A DNA stretch of 57,268 nt from Acidimicrobiales bacterium (lineage in GTDB: Bacteria > Actinomycetota > Acidimicrobiia > Acidimicrobiales > Aldehydirespiratoraceae): positions 1 through 57,268 of the forward strand of contig JAJCXX010000105.1 of the NCBI GenBank assembly GCA_029263195.1, given 5' to 3'. The notes beneath the pieces were generated by a model that saw only the letters and a program-made list of their open reading frames with translations, did not search any database and was not told the origin of the DNA. Below, one piece after another: positions 26,485-35,700 of the stretch (the stretch's first letter is position 1; each line of letters opens with the position of its first letter). The translations under genes were made by a program, and so were the position numbers.

Positions 26485-27203
26485 GGCTCCACCTTGGGAG
26501 CCGTGTTCCAGTTCGCCTTGGCATCGGGTTCACGCAGATAGAGCGGCTTGATCTCGTTGTAGTCCAAGAACTCACCTCGTTCGGCTGCCGGCCGGACCAG
26601 CCGAACCAAGGCGGATGCCGATGGGTGGTCGAACTGCGCCGCGGTCACCTCGACACCGGCCAGGCCGTCGAACGACTCGAGGTGCTGTCGTGCTCCGTCG
26701 CCCACCAACAGCAACTCTCGCCTCTCGGGGTCGGCCTCCAAAGCCTTCGCCAGTTCATCGGGGAGGGCCACCGCTGGCTCCATCCGGCAATCGTTGCCCT
26801 CGCCCTCACGCCGATAGCGGGCGTGAAACACCTCGCCGCGACGCGCGTCGATCATGGCGTGGATGTCGCGATCACTCGCGTTCACGTTCGAACTCACAGC
26901 CGATGCCAGGAGCTCCAGCGAGTTGGCGGCGACCATCGGAACTCCCAGCGCGAACGCAACTGAGATGGCAGTGGTGATACCGACCCGCAGGCCGGTGAAC
27001 AAGCCCGGGCCGACGTCGACCGCAACCACATCGACATCGCCGGTTGCGATGCCCGCCTGCTGCAGGACGAACTCGATCTGAGGGGCCAGCGATTCGGCGT
27101 GATACCTGGGACGCGTCGTGTGCACCGAAGCGATGACACCGTCGGGGCCGCCGATCGCACAGCCGACGCTGCTGGTAGCCGACTCGATTCCCAGAATCAG
27201 CAC
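26481..27203 (-). CDS. tsaB: tRNA threonylcarbamoyladenosine biosynthesis protein TsaB
   Basis: TsaB is an inactive TsaD-like paralogue that forms the core of the TsaBDE complex for t6A. The 240-residue protein starts MLILGIESATSSVGCAIGG and has the ASKH fold; VDVGPGLFTGLRVGI is the diagnostic region near residue 70. Its GTG start lies 7 bases inside the tsaE 3' end, so it is coupled to tsaE, and its stop overlaps the start of rimI-tsaD. Confidence 0.93.
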   Translation of the reverse strand: MLILGIESATSSVGCAIGGPDGVIASVHTTRPRYHAESLAPQIEFVLQQAGIATGDVDVVAVDVGPGLFTGLRVGITTAISVAFALGVPMVAANSLELLASAVSSNVNASDRDIHAMIDARRGEVFHARYRREGEGNDCRMEPAVALPDELAKALEADPERRELLLVGDGARQHLESFDGLAGVEVTAAQFDHPSASALVRLVRPAAERGEFLDYNEIKPLYLREPDAKANWNTAPKVEP

Positions 27204-27784
27204 GGAGTCTCCCGAGTCTCCCGAGCTGTCTCGTACGTTGTCTCGCAGCTTGCCTGCCGCAGGGGGTGATCCTTCGCCACGGTCCAGTCGGCCAGGGCCG
27301 CTGCGAGCTCTTCGACTCGATCGGACCAGCGCCGACCCAGCGGCTTCAGTTCGAGCACACGGCGGTCGTCAGCAGAGGCTTCCCCCGGATCTTCTCCGGG
27401 GCTGAATCCGATGGCGATGTCGAGCCGATCGTCGGGCAGGGCCGACAGGATCACGTCGGCCCACTCGATCACGGTGACGCCTTGCTCCAGGAGTTCGTCG
27501 AGACCCAGATCGCGTGACTCGGCGGCACCGTCCATGCGGTAGACGTCGAGATGGTTCAACACGAGCCGTCCCTCGTATCGATTGGCGAGGGCGAAGGTCG
27601 GGCTCGTGACCCTGTCGGAGATCCCGAGAGCCAAGGCGAATCCTTGGGTGAACGCCGTCTTTCCCGCCCCGAGGCCGCCGATGAGCGTCACGAGGTCGCC
27701 GTTGTCGACCACTCCGGCGATCGCTTCGGCGATTCGGCGGGTGCCCTCGACCGACGACGTTTCAAACTTGATCATCGAATTCAT
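27197..27784 (-). CDS. tsaE: tRNA threonylcarbamoyladenosine biosynthesis ATPase TsaE
   Basis: TsaE is the P-loop ATPase needed for t6A turnover. Walker A GGLGAGKTAF lies near residue 38, TSPTF near 62, and the LDVYRM motif near 80 with the EWAD segment near 108. At 195 residues it is longer than the usual ~150 because of a C-terminal extension rich in charged residues (SCETTYETARETRETPC at the end). ATG 27784 is used; a second ATG three codons later is equally possible. It overlaps tsaB by 7 bases. Confidence 0.93.
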   Translation of the reverse strand: MNSMIKFETSSVEGTRRIAEAIAGVVDNGDLVTLIGGLGAGKTAFTQGFALALGISDRVTSPTFALANRYEGRLVLNHLDVYRMDGAAESRDLGLDELLEQGVTVIEWADVILSALPDDRLDIAIGFSPGEDPGEASADDRRVLELKPLGRRWSDRVEELAAALADWTVAKDHPLRQASCETTYETARETRETPC

Positions 27785-27821
27785 TCACTCGTTCGTCTAT
27801 GGCGGGGCGCAACTTCGGGAA

Positions 27822-28706
27822 TCACTCCCCAAGCGTACCGACCCCCGAACGCACGGCCTTCTCCACTGCGACCATCGCCGACAGCCTCACATCGTCGACA
27901 TGAGCTTCGACCTCACCCGTGGCCGCCGCCACGAACGCGTCGCCGTCGGTGCGCTGGTGTGGAGGTGTGACCGCTCGTGCCAGTCCGTCGTGAGCGCCCT
28001 GGGCCACGACCAGACACTCCGACTTGTCGAGCATCGCGTTGGTGACCACCGCGCCGATGGTCGTGTTGGCGAACACCTCGCTGCGGTCGGGCCAACCCCC
28101 GAACGTCCCGTCGGAGATCGCCTCGGTGACTCCGGCCTCGCCGATCTCGTCCACATCGCCGGCGGCATTGATCGCCACGATCGCCGTGACGATGAGCTCA
28201 CCGCGTCGCACGGTGGCGATCCCGAGACCACCGGGCCGTGGGCCCATCTGCGTCTCGCCTCGCCACTTGCCGATCGTCGCTCCAGTACCGGCACCCACGC
28301 GACCCGTCGGCGGCGAGATGTCGGCTGCCTCGAAGGCAGATCGTCCCGCCGCCCGGTCGGGGCGAATCTCCGATGAGCCGACGTTGAGGTCGTACAGCGA
28401 CATCGCCACGACGATCGGAACGGCCCCCGCTGCGGTCGGGAACCCCCGGCCGGATTCCTCGAGGGCGACGACCACGCCATCGGCGGCCGCCAGCCCGAAG
28501 GCCGACCCACCGCTGAGCACCACTGCATCGATCCGGTCGACCAAGCACTGCGGATCGAGCAGGGCGAACTCACGAGTGGCGGGGGCTCCTCCCCTCACCT
28601 CGCCGGACGCGACCGCGCCGTGGGGGAGAACAATCACGGTGACGCCGGTGAGCGCCCGCGATTCAGTCCAGTGGCCGACCAACAGGCCGGGTATTTCGAG
28701 TTGCAC
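27822..28706 (-). CDS. P1-family (S58/DmpA-NylC type) N-terminal nucleophile peptidase
   Basis: A 294-residue hydrolase of the P1 family, which matures by cutting itself so that a Ser or Thr becomes the new N-terminal nucleophile. The cleavage motif is FANTTIGAVVTNA, with cleavage expected between Asn214 and Thr215, as in NylC-like enzymes rather than Ser as in DmpA. LSGGSAFGLAAADGV (~65-79) and GAGTGATIGKW (~138-148) are the other family marks. Substrates could be aminopeptides or cyclic amides. In related actinobacterial clusters this position often holds an unrelated hydrolase. It lies between tsaE and the glycosyltransferase gene, same strand. Confidence 0.88.
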   Translation of the reverse strand: MQLEIPGLLVGHWTESRALTGVTVIVLPHGAVASGEVRGGAPATREFALLDPQCLVDRIDAVVLSGGSAFGLAAADGVVVALEESGRGFPTAAGAVPIVVAMSLYDLNVGSSEIRPDRAAGRSAFEAADISPPTGRVGAGTGATIGKWRGETQMGPRPGGLGIATVRRGELIVTAIVAINAAGDVDEIGEAGVTEAISDGTFGGWPDRSEVFANTTIGAVVTNAMLDKSECLVVAQGAHDGLARAVTPPHQRTDGDAFVAAATGEVEAHVDDVRLSAMVAVEKAVRSGVGTLGE

Positions 28707-28733
28707 ATCGCGACGGTAACCCGCCCGCCCGAT

Positions 28734-29858
28734 TCAGGCCATGCGCTCGACAGAGTCATCGAGGAGCGGGGCAACGACACTCCAGTCGTACCGCAGCATG
28801 TGGTCGGCCAATTCGGAGGTCTGGCCCTTCAGCGAGGCGATGCCGGTGATCGCACCCTCGATCGCCGAGGTGAGATCGCCCCCGTCGAACAACACCTGGT
28901 CGTGGAACTCTTCGGGGATCACCTCCGGATAGGCGAGTGCTCTGGGGAGCACCGGCAACGCCCCCGCCGCCACCGCTTCGACCACCGAGATCCCGAAGAA
29001 CTCGTTGCGGGCGGCCGACACGACAATATCTGATCGCGAGAGGAGCTCCAGATACTCTTCTCGAGGCACCTGACCCGACACGATCACTCGACTGCCGAGA
29101 TGCTCGATGAGCGGCAACAGCTGTTCTCGCTGGCCTCCCTGGTCGTCGCCGACGACCGCAAGACTGAACGGCACGCCACGATCGGCCAATCGGATCAGCC
29201 CTCGCAGAATCGCCCCGACATCCTTGTCGTGATGCCATCGATGGTTCGACAGAACCAGCGGGCCCCTGCGATCAAGATCACGATCAGAATCACGATCAAC
29301 GGACCGACTGCGAATGTCCGCCACATCGACTCCGACCGGCACGACGCTGCTTCGCTCCGCCACGATGTCGATCAGGTGGGTGTGTTCATGGTCGGGTACC
29401 CGCCCGAGAAACTCCGGCAACGAGCCCAGCAGTTCAGTGCGGTGAAACTCAGAATTGAACCAGACAGCGTCGGCCGCCACCAAGCTCCGCCAAGTCGTCC
29501 AAGCCAGACCCTGGTCGAGCGATTCACCAACCTGCCGCGGATAGTTGAGTTGATTCTCGTGCATGTAGATCGCGGCGGGTACATCGGCCGTCGTCCGACG
29601 GGTCAGACCGAGATACGAGCCGAGATCAAGCATGTCGGTGGCCACGATCGCGTCGGGTCGACCACGCTCCCGAACCCAATCGCCGGTGGCCTCGGCCAGG
29701 GTGACCGCAGCGCCTCGCATGCGCCACCGCCACGCTCCCGACTCGTGGGAGAGCAGGTGAATCCGGTGGCGGCTGCTTCGCTGCCATCCCTGCGCCCAAG
29801 CCAGATGAGATCCCCCCGACCACGGGCTGACCAGCAGCACGTCGAGGGACTCGCTCAC
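28734..29858 (-). CDS. GTDC1/QTMAN-like glycosyltransferase (DUF3524)
   Basis: A 374-residue GT-B glycosyltransferase of the GTDC1 family, whose animal member mannosylates queuosine in tRNA(Asp). Marks that I can align from memory are SPWSGGSHLAW (start), YMHENQLNYP, FNSEFHRTELL, NHRWHHDKD and EFFGISVVEAVAAGALPVLP followed by YPEVIP. The GTG at 29858 is chosen because it overlaps the alr stop (GTGA) and gives the normal N-terminus; longer in-frame starts lie within alr and are rejected. It sits between alr and the P1 peptidase/tsaE genes, near other tRNA-A37 modification genes. The substrate in this organism is an inference; whether Q synthesis genes exist is unknown. Confidence 0.85.
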   Translation of the reverse strand: MSESLDVLLVSPWSGGSHLAWAQGWQRSSRHRIHLLSHESGAWRWRMRGAAVTLAEATGDWVRERGRPDAIVATDMLDLGSYLGLTRRTTADVPAAIYMHENQLNYPRQVGESLDQGLAWTTWRSLVAADAVWFNSEFHRTELLGSLPEFLGRVPDHEHTHLIDIVAERSSVVPVGVDVADIRSRSVDRDSDRDLDRRGPLVLSNHRWHHDKDVGAILRGLIRLADRGVPFSLAVVGDDQGGQREQLLPLIEHLGSRVIVSGQVPREEYLELLSRSDIVVSAARNEFFGISVVEAVAAGALPVLPRALAYPEVIPEEFHDQVLFDGGDLTSAIEGAITGIASLKGQTSELADHMLRYDWSVVAPLLDDSVERMA

Positions 29859-30967
29859 CCCACAACCGTGCGGGTGATTCGGCGGCCGAGTCCAACCAGT
29901 ACCTCGTAGCCGATTGTTCCCAGCCGTCGCGCGATCTCGTCGACCGTGATCTCCTGACCGCCCTGCCCCCCGATCAGCACCACTTCGTCGCCCAGCAGCG
30001 TGTCGTCGTCGACCACCACCATTGTCTGATCCATGGTGACGACACCGACCATCGGGCATCGACGTCCGCCGACGAGAACCTCGATGCCGGCGGCCGCACT
30101 CGATCGGCTCACGCCGTCGGCGTATCCGAGCGGAAAGGTGGCGATCGTGGTCGCGGTGTCGGCGAACCACTTGCGACCATAGGAGACACTCTCGCCGGCC
30201 TCGATCCCATGGAGCGAAGTGATCGACGAGGTGAGACTCATGGCCGGACGAACCGCGACGGGTGATCGACTCGCCTTCAACGCCGCCGCGCCATACATGG
30301 AGATGCCGAGGCGCACCAGATTGTGGTGGGTGTCGGGTCTGGTGATGGTGGCCGCCGAGTTGGCCATGTGCACGATCTCAGGATGGTGCCCTGCTGCTGC
30401 AAGGTCGGTCACAACCGAGTCGAACCTCTGGATCTGGACGTCGGTGAAGGGATCACCCGGATCGTCGGCCACGGCAAAGTGGGTGCAGACGCCCTCGAGA
30501 ACGAGACCGGGCAGACTCGAAACCAGATCGGCCAGCGCCACGGCCCCGCCTGGGGCGACACCAACACGGTGCATTCCCGTGTCGACCTTGATGTGGACCG
30601 GCACGGGATCGTCGGCCAGCGAATCGATGAGTCGAGCTCCCCACTCGCTGGCGACCATCAGGCGCTTCGATTTCGGCAGTTCCGACCAACCGGATCGCAA
30701 TTCCAAGGCAGGGCGCTCCGACAGGATCATCAGGGGAACGTCGTCCGCGACATCGGAGCAAGCGATCTCAATCGCCTCTTCGATCGTGGCCACCGCCAGC
30801 CACGTGGCGCCGGCCTCAACGGCGGCACCAGCCACCGCGGCGGCACCGTGGCCGTATCCGTCGGCCTTCACGACCGCACAGATTCGGGCGTCGGCCACCA
30901 TGTCGGAGAACAGAGCAACATTGTGTCGGATCGCCGAGAGATCTATCCGGGCTGAGGCACCGGTCAT
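29855..30967 (-). CDS. alr: Alanine racemase
   Basis: Alr is a PLP enzyme making D-alanine for peptidoglycan. The 370-residue protein has the cofactor Lys in VVKADGYGHGA (~35-45), the KVDTGMHRVG segment, and the catalytic Tyr region (ESVSYGRKW, MSLTSSI before it). Length is normal. The start overlaps nnr by 4 bases (ATGA), and the stop overlaps the glycosyltransferase start. It is in the standard actinobacterial neighbourhood acpS-nnr-alr-tsaE. Confidence 0.96.
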   Translation of the reverse strand: MTGASARIDLSAIRHNVALFSDMVADARICAVVKADGYGHGAAAVAGAAVEAGATWLAVATIEEAIEIACSDVADDVPLMILSERPALELRSGWSELPKSKRLMVASEWGARLIDSLADDPVPVHIKVDTGMHRVGVAPGGAVALADLVSSLPGLVLEGVCTHFAVADDPGDPFTDVQIQRFDSVVTDLAAAGHHPEIVHMANSAATITRPDTHHNLVRLGISMYGAAALKASRSPVAVRPAMSLTSSITSLHGIEAGESVSYGRKWFADTATTIATFPLGYADGVSRSSAAAGIEVLVGGRRCPMVGVVTMDQTMVVVDDDTLLGDEVVLIGGQGGQEITVDEIARRLGTIGYEVLVGLGRRITRTVVG

Positions 30968-32349
30968 GGTCGTGTCTCCCGTGTCGGGATGGCCGCCGGT
31001 ATGAGATCGATCAGATCGCCGGCAATCATTCCCGGCCCAGCCGACCTCGCGGCCTCGCCGTGTATGAACGCCGCCGCAGCTGCCGCCTGAAATGCCTCGA
31101 CCCCTCGAGCCAACAGCGCGGCCGTCATCCCGGCCAGCACATCACCGGTGCCGGCTGTGGCCAGATGGCGCGGCCCATTGGCCACAACGAGGACCCGACC
31201 GTCGGGCTCGGCCACGACCGTGCTCGGCCCCTTGCGCAACACGACCACGCGGTGGGTTGCCGAGAAATCACGCGTCGCCGCAATTCGGTCGGATTCGAGT
31301 GAGCCACCGATCCGCTTCCACTCACCGTCGTGGGGGGTGATCACGGTGGGCCCGGTGCGGTCAGTGAGAACCGACAGCATCCGTGGAGTGAGAGCACCGC
31401 CATCGAACACAATTGGGATGGACGCCGAAGCGGCCGTTTCGGCGCCGCCGAGTCGGCTACCCAGATTGTCAGCCAGCTCATCGCCCAGATTCTCACACAG
31501 GCCGGTCTCGATTCCCGGCCCGACCAGCAACGAACCAAATCTGTTTATCCCGTCGAGGGCTTGGGGTCCCCACTCGAGGGGCGGAAGCCGGAGTCCGACC
31601 GCCTCGGTCGGCGCGGTCGGATCGTCGTCGAGTCCGGGGGTGCCGAGCTGCACGTAGCCCGACCCTGTCCTCAGGGCCGCTCGCGCCGAGAGGTGAGCTG
31701 CTCCGGTCATCCCGCGGCTTCCGGCGATGATCCGCGTGGCGGCGGTCCACTTGTGGCCGTCGGGGCGAACCGCAGGAATCCATGACGCCACCGCGGCTCG
31801 GTCTACCAAGTGGGACCTCGCCTCCCCCACATCGAGACCGATGTCGGCGACCTCGATCTTCCCGGCGAACGACCGGCCGGGCTCGATCAACAGGCCCGGC
31901 TTCAGCGCTGCGAAGGTGATTGTCACGTCGGCGGGGGCCGGGGAGCCGCTTGCCTCGCCGGTCAGACCGTCGACCCCCGACGGAATGTCGACGGCGAGTA
32001 CCGAAGTACCTGGCTCAAGTGAGGGAAACGAGAAGGGGCGCCGTAGGCCCGTACCGAATGCCGCATCCACAACCAGATCAACCGGCGGAAGCATCTCCGG
32101 AGCGGAGCCCGGAGCGAACACGACGCACCGCACTCCACGGCGTTGGAGATGACGCGCCGCGACTCGCCCATCGGCACCGTTGTTGCCCGGGCCGGCCACG
32201 ACGACAACACGACGGCCGTAAGTGCCCCCCATCATGTCGATCGCAACGCGGGCAACGGCGCGGCCAGCTCGCTCGATCAGTTCCTCGACGGGTTCGAGCG
32301 CGGCCGCGTCGACCGCAGCCATTTGGTCGGGGGTGACGATGGCGATCAT
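30964..32349 (-). CDS. Bifunctional NAD(P)H-hydrate epimerase / ADP-dependent dehydratase
   Basis: This repair enzyme restores damaged NAD(P)H hydrates. The N-terminal epimerase domain (~1-200) has GPGNNGADGRVAARHLQRRG and VDIPSGVDGLTGEA. The C-terminal kinase-like dehydratase domain (~205-461) has AGSRGMTGAAHLSARAAL, GPGIETG, TPHDGEWKR and the final NGPRHLATAGTGDVLAGM. I start at ATG 32349, which overlaps the acpS stop (ATGA), giving 461 residues; the longer frame upstream lies inside acpS. NnrE and NnrD activities are known for the fused family (YjeF_N plus YjeF_C). Confidence 0.94.
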   Translation of the reverse strand: MIAIVTPDQMAAVDAAALEPVEELIERAGRAVARVAIDMMGGTYGRRVVVVAGPGNNGADGRVAARHLQRRGVRCVVFAPGSAPEMLPPVDLVVDAAFGTGLRRPFSFPSLEPGTSVLAVDIPSGVDGLTGEASGSPAPADVTITFAALKPGLLIEPGRSFAGKIEVADIGLDVGEARSHLVDRAAVASWIPAVRPDGHKWTAATRIIAGSRGMTGAAHLSARAALRTGSGYVQLGTPGLDDDPTAPTEAVGLRLPPLEWGPQALDGINRFGSLLVGPGIETGLCENLGDELADNLGSRLGGAETAASASIPIVFDGGALTPRMLSVLTDRTGPTVITPHDGEWKRIGGSLESDRIAATRDFSATHRVVVLRKGPSTVVAEPDGRVLVVANGPRHLATAGTGDVLAGMTAALLARGVEAFQAAAAAAFIHGEAARSAGPGMIAGDLIDLIPAAIPTRETRP

Positions 32350-32717
32350 GACGCCATGGCCACCACAACAGCCTGGGCCATGGCGTCGGTGTGACTCAGA
32401 GAGCACAACAATCGGACGGCACCCCGTTCCGCGGCGAACTCGGCTGCATCGCCGTGGAGCAGGATCTCAGGTTGGCCATTCTCGTTCTTGATCACCTCGA
32501 TATCGAACATGCGCATAGCTCCGAGCCCGACCCCGAACGATTTGAGGGTGGCCTCCTTGGCGGCGAACCTGACGGCCAACCGTGCGGTCGGGTCGGCTGC
32601 GGAATCTGCATAGGCCCGCTCGGCGGGGCGGAACATACGATCGGCAACTCCGGGTGTTCGGCTCAGCACCTCACGGAAACGATCGATGTCGACGAGGTCC
32701 GTTCCGATTCCCAGCAC
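32346..32717 (-). CDS. acpS: Holo-[acyl-carrier-protein] synthase
   Basis: AcpS transfers 4'-phosphopantetheine from CoA to acyl carrier protein. The 123-residue protein begins MLGIGTDLVDIDRF (catalytic Asp) and has RFAAKEATLKSFG (catalytic Glu-Lys). The GTG at 32717 has no strong ribosome binding site visible. It lies 26 bases after the glmS stop and overlaps the nnr start. Confidence 0.95.
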   Translation of the reverse strand: MLGIGTDLVDIDRFREVLSRTPGVADRMFRPAERAYADSAADPTARLAVRFAAKEATLKSFGVGLGAMRMFDIEVIKNENGQPEILLHGDAAEFAAERGAVRLLCSLSHTDAMAQAVVVAMAS

Positions 32718-32743
32718 GTTCGGACCCTACCCCCACTACCCGG

Positions 32744-35700
32744 TCAGGTCGTACGCCACCTGTCGGCCAGGTCGTTGATCGGCAGGGTGAGCAGATCGGC
32801 CACGTCTTGTTCTTCGAGCAGTTCCTCGCGGAACGACTGCTCGGTTTCGTTGACCGCATCGCTGAGCGCCGAATAGCGATTTCGATAGCCCTGTAGAACC
32901 CCGCGCGCTCCGGCGGCAGTGAGCGAGTCGGCGAAACGCACCTGAAGGAGCGTCAAGCCGGTGGTGACGTTGTCGCGCAGCTCTGGAACTATCACGACAG
33001 ATCGACCATCGGCCCGACCGCGGGCCACGAAAACCCGTCTCTCGAGGGCCACCTGATGCTTCGTGCCGCGCAGCACAGGGGATGCGTCGGTTCGCGATGG
33101 GATCGCGCTCGACACGCCCCCTCGGTCGACTACGACTGCCGTGGGCACCTCAGACCCCGCCTCGTCGAGGCCCTCGACCTTGTAGCGGGTATGCCCGACC
33201 ACCTCGGCCACTGCCGGGTCGAGATCTGCGAGGGTTCGAAGCGAAGCGTAGGAAAGTCGATCGCGTGGAGCACCCGCGTCGAGAACGGCTCGGGCCAGCG
33301 GAACCTCGAGAAGTGTCTCGTCGGAGCGGGAGATGCCGACCGTCACGGTCTTGGCCTGATGCTTGATGGCATCGATTGGCCGGGTCAGTTCCTCTATAGC
33401 GAGGGTGAGCGCAGCGAGCAGATCGTCGAGCACGACTGCCGGCGTGCCGACCTTTCCGTACTCGATCTGGTAGGCCTCGAGCGGCACCGAACCAAGAGCA
33501 AACCTGAACAACGACGCCAGCCTGACCGCCGAAGAGGCCTCAAGGTGTCCGTTGTAGGCCCCGCTTCGGAGTCCCTCGAAGAAGATCGTTCCGACCTCCT
33601 CGAGTGTCGGCGTCACGCTCGCCAACGCCTGCTGACCGGTGACATCGGCTGGTGTCGCCGCAGTCTCGATCGCACTCCTCGCCTCGCGCAGCGGTTTGGC
33701 TTGGGCATCGATCACCAGCGCCGCCTCGTAACCGAACAGGTGGCCGGCCATGGCCGAGAGCACGAATCCGAGTCTGGGGTCTACCTCCGGAACCGGAATC
33801 ACCGCCAGAGCTTCGTCGAAACGGTGTTGGCCTTCGTCGGCGATCACGATCGGTGCGGCCTTGTGGGCTCGGAAGATCGCAACCTCTTTGGCGACATCGT
33901 CGGCCGTGGAACCGGATAGCCCCGCCGCGCACACCAGGATCAGCGGCTCCGACGACAAGTCGATGTGCTTCTTGTCCTCGGTGGCATCACAGGCGATCGA
34001 CTTGTAGCAGAGCTCCGACAACTTGATCCGCACCTCCCGAGCTGCGATGTGGTTGGAGCCGTTGCCCACGAGCGCCCAGTAACGCCGTGACGGGCCAAAG
34101 CGGCGAGCGGCCTCGCCGATCAGGTCACGGCGGGCGATCACCTGCTCCATGGCCGACGGAAGTTCGCGAATGCCCTCGAGCAGGCTGCGTCGTTCGGACA
34201 CTCCTTCGGAGGGGGCCACGAGATCGGCAATACCCACCGAAAGGAGCAGGCCGGCGGCAATCTGTGAATAGAAGGCTTTCGTGGAGGCCACACTCATCTC
34301 TACATCGCGGCCGTCGGAGGTATAGAGCACTCCGTCGGAGCGATCGGTGAGATCGCTGTTGCGTCGATTGACAATCGCCACCACTTTGGCTCCGCGGGCC
34401 CTCACCAGATCGACGGTCCGGTTGGTGTCGGTGGTGGTGCCCGACTGGCTGATCGCCACGACCAACGTGTCGGACATGTCGGGCCTCAGCGAGAAGCCCG
34501 ACAACTCTGTGGCCGGCAACGCCGATGCCGTCAGAGGTCCGTCGGGCAGCATCGTCGACAGCGCCGAGGCCAGGCTCTCACCGGCCACTGCCGCTGTTCC
34601 CTGGCCGATCACCAGGACCTCTTCGATTCGACCCTCGCGGATGTCGGACCGGAGATCGTCGGGGAGTATCTCGGGCCCGAGGGAGACGCTCGGCTGCCCG
34701 TCGACCTCGATCAGCTTCCCTCGAAGCGTCTTGCGGAAGGAGTTGGGGGCCTCGCCGATCTCCTTCAACAGGTAGTGGGGGCTGTCGCCACGGTCGATGT
34801 CGCGTGTGGTGATTTCGGCGGTGGCCACGTCGCTGTCATCGAGCGGCAGGTCGGTCCCGTCGTAGGAACGTCGCAATACACCATCGAGACCGCCGGCCAG
34901 TTCGGCGTCGAGTTCGATGATCTGGCCCCGGCTGGCGTTGGGATTCTGAGGGTTCCCCGGCGTCTCGCCATCCATCCGAACGAAACGGTAGGCCTCCTCG
35001 ACCACCCCATAGGGTTCGCTCGCCACGATGAAGCTGTCTTCGGCCAGCCCCACATAGATGGCCTGGCCACTCCCGCGCAGAGCCAATTGGAGCTTGTTGG
35101 GCGCTTCGGCAGTGCAGGCGCCGATCGCCACGGAGCCCTCGAAGGTCGCCACGGTTCGCCGGAAAGCCTCGGCTGACTCATGCCCCTCGGCCAGCCGGAG
35201 GCTCATGAGGCTGGGGATGACCTTGGCATCGGTGGTGATCGCCGCCGGAGTCGAGAGATTGTCCTCAGCGATCAAGTCGAGGAAGTTGTCGACATCACCG
35301 TTGAGGCTCCCGATCACGTAGGGCCCATTGCGGTCGATCAACTCACTGTTGAGCGGATGGGCATTGGGTTCGGAAATTATGCCGATCGAAGCCCAGCGAG
35401 TGTGACCGAGCACGAGGGTACGCGCCGAGTCGTTGGCGAGAGCGGCACGAAGGAGACGGTCGCCCTTCAGAGCGTCGCGGATCACGGCGGTGTTGTCGCC
35501 GAGTTCACCGATCTCGGCGGCCGTCTTGTGGACGATGCTCAGCACTCCGTCGATCAATCGAACCGAACCGGACCCGAAGTCCTCGTCGCCGTTTCGTCGC
35601 TCGACCTCGGCCTTTGTCTCGGCGTCGTCGAGGTCGAGAGCGTGGTCGTGGATCATCAGGTGGAGTCCGGCCGAGTCGCGTCCTCGTATCTCGAGTCGGT

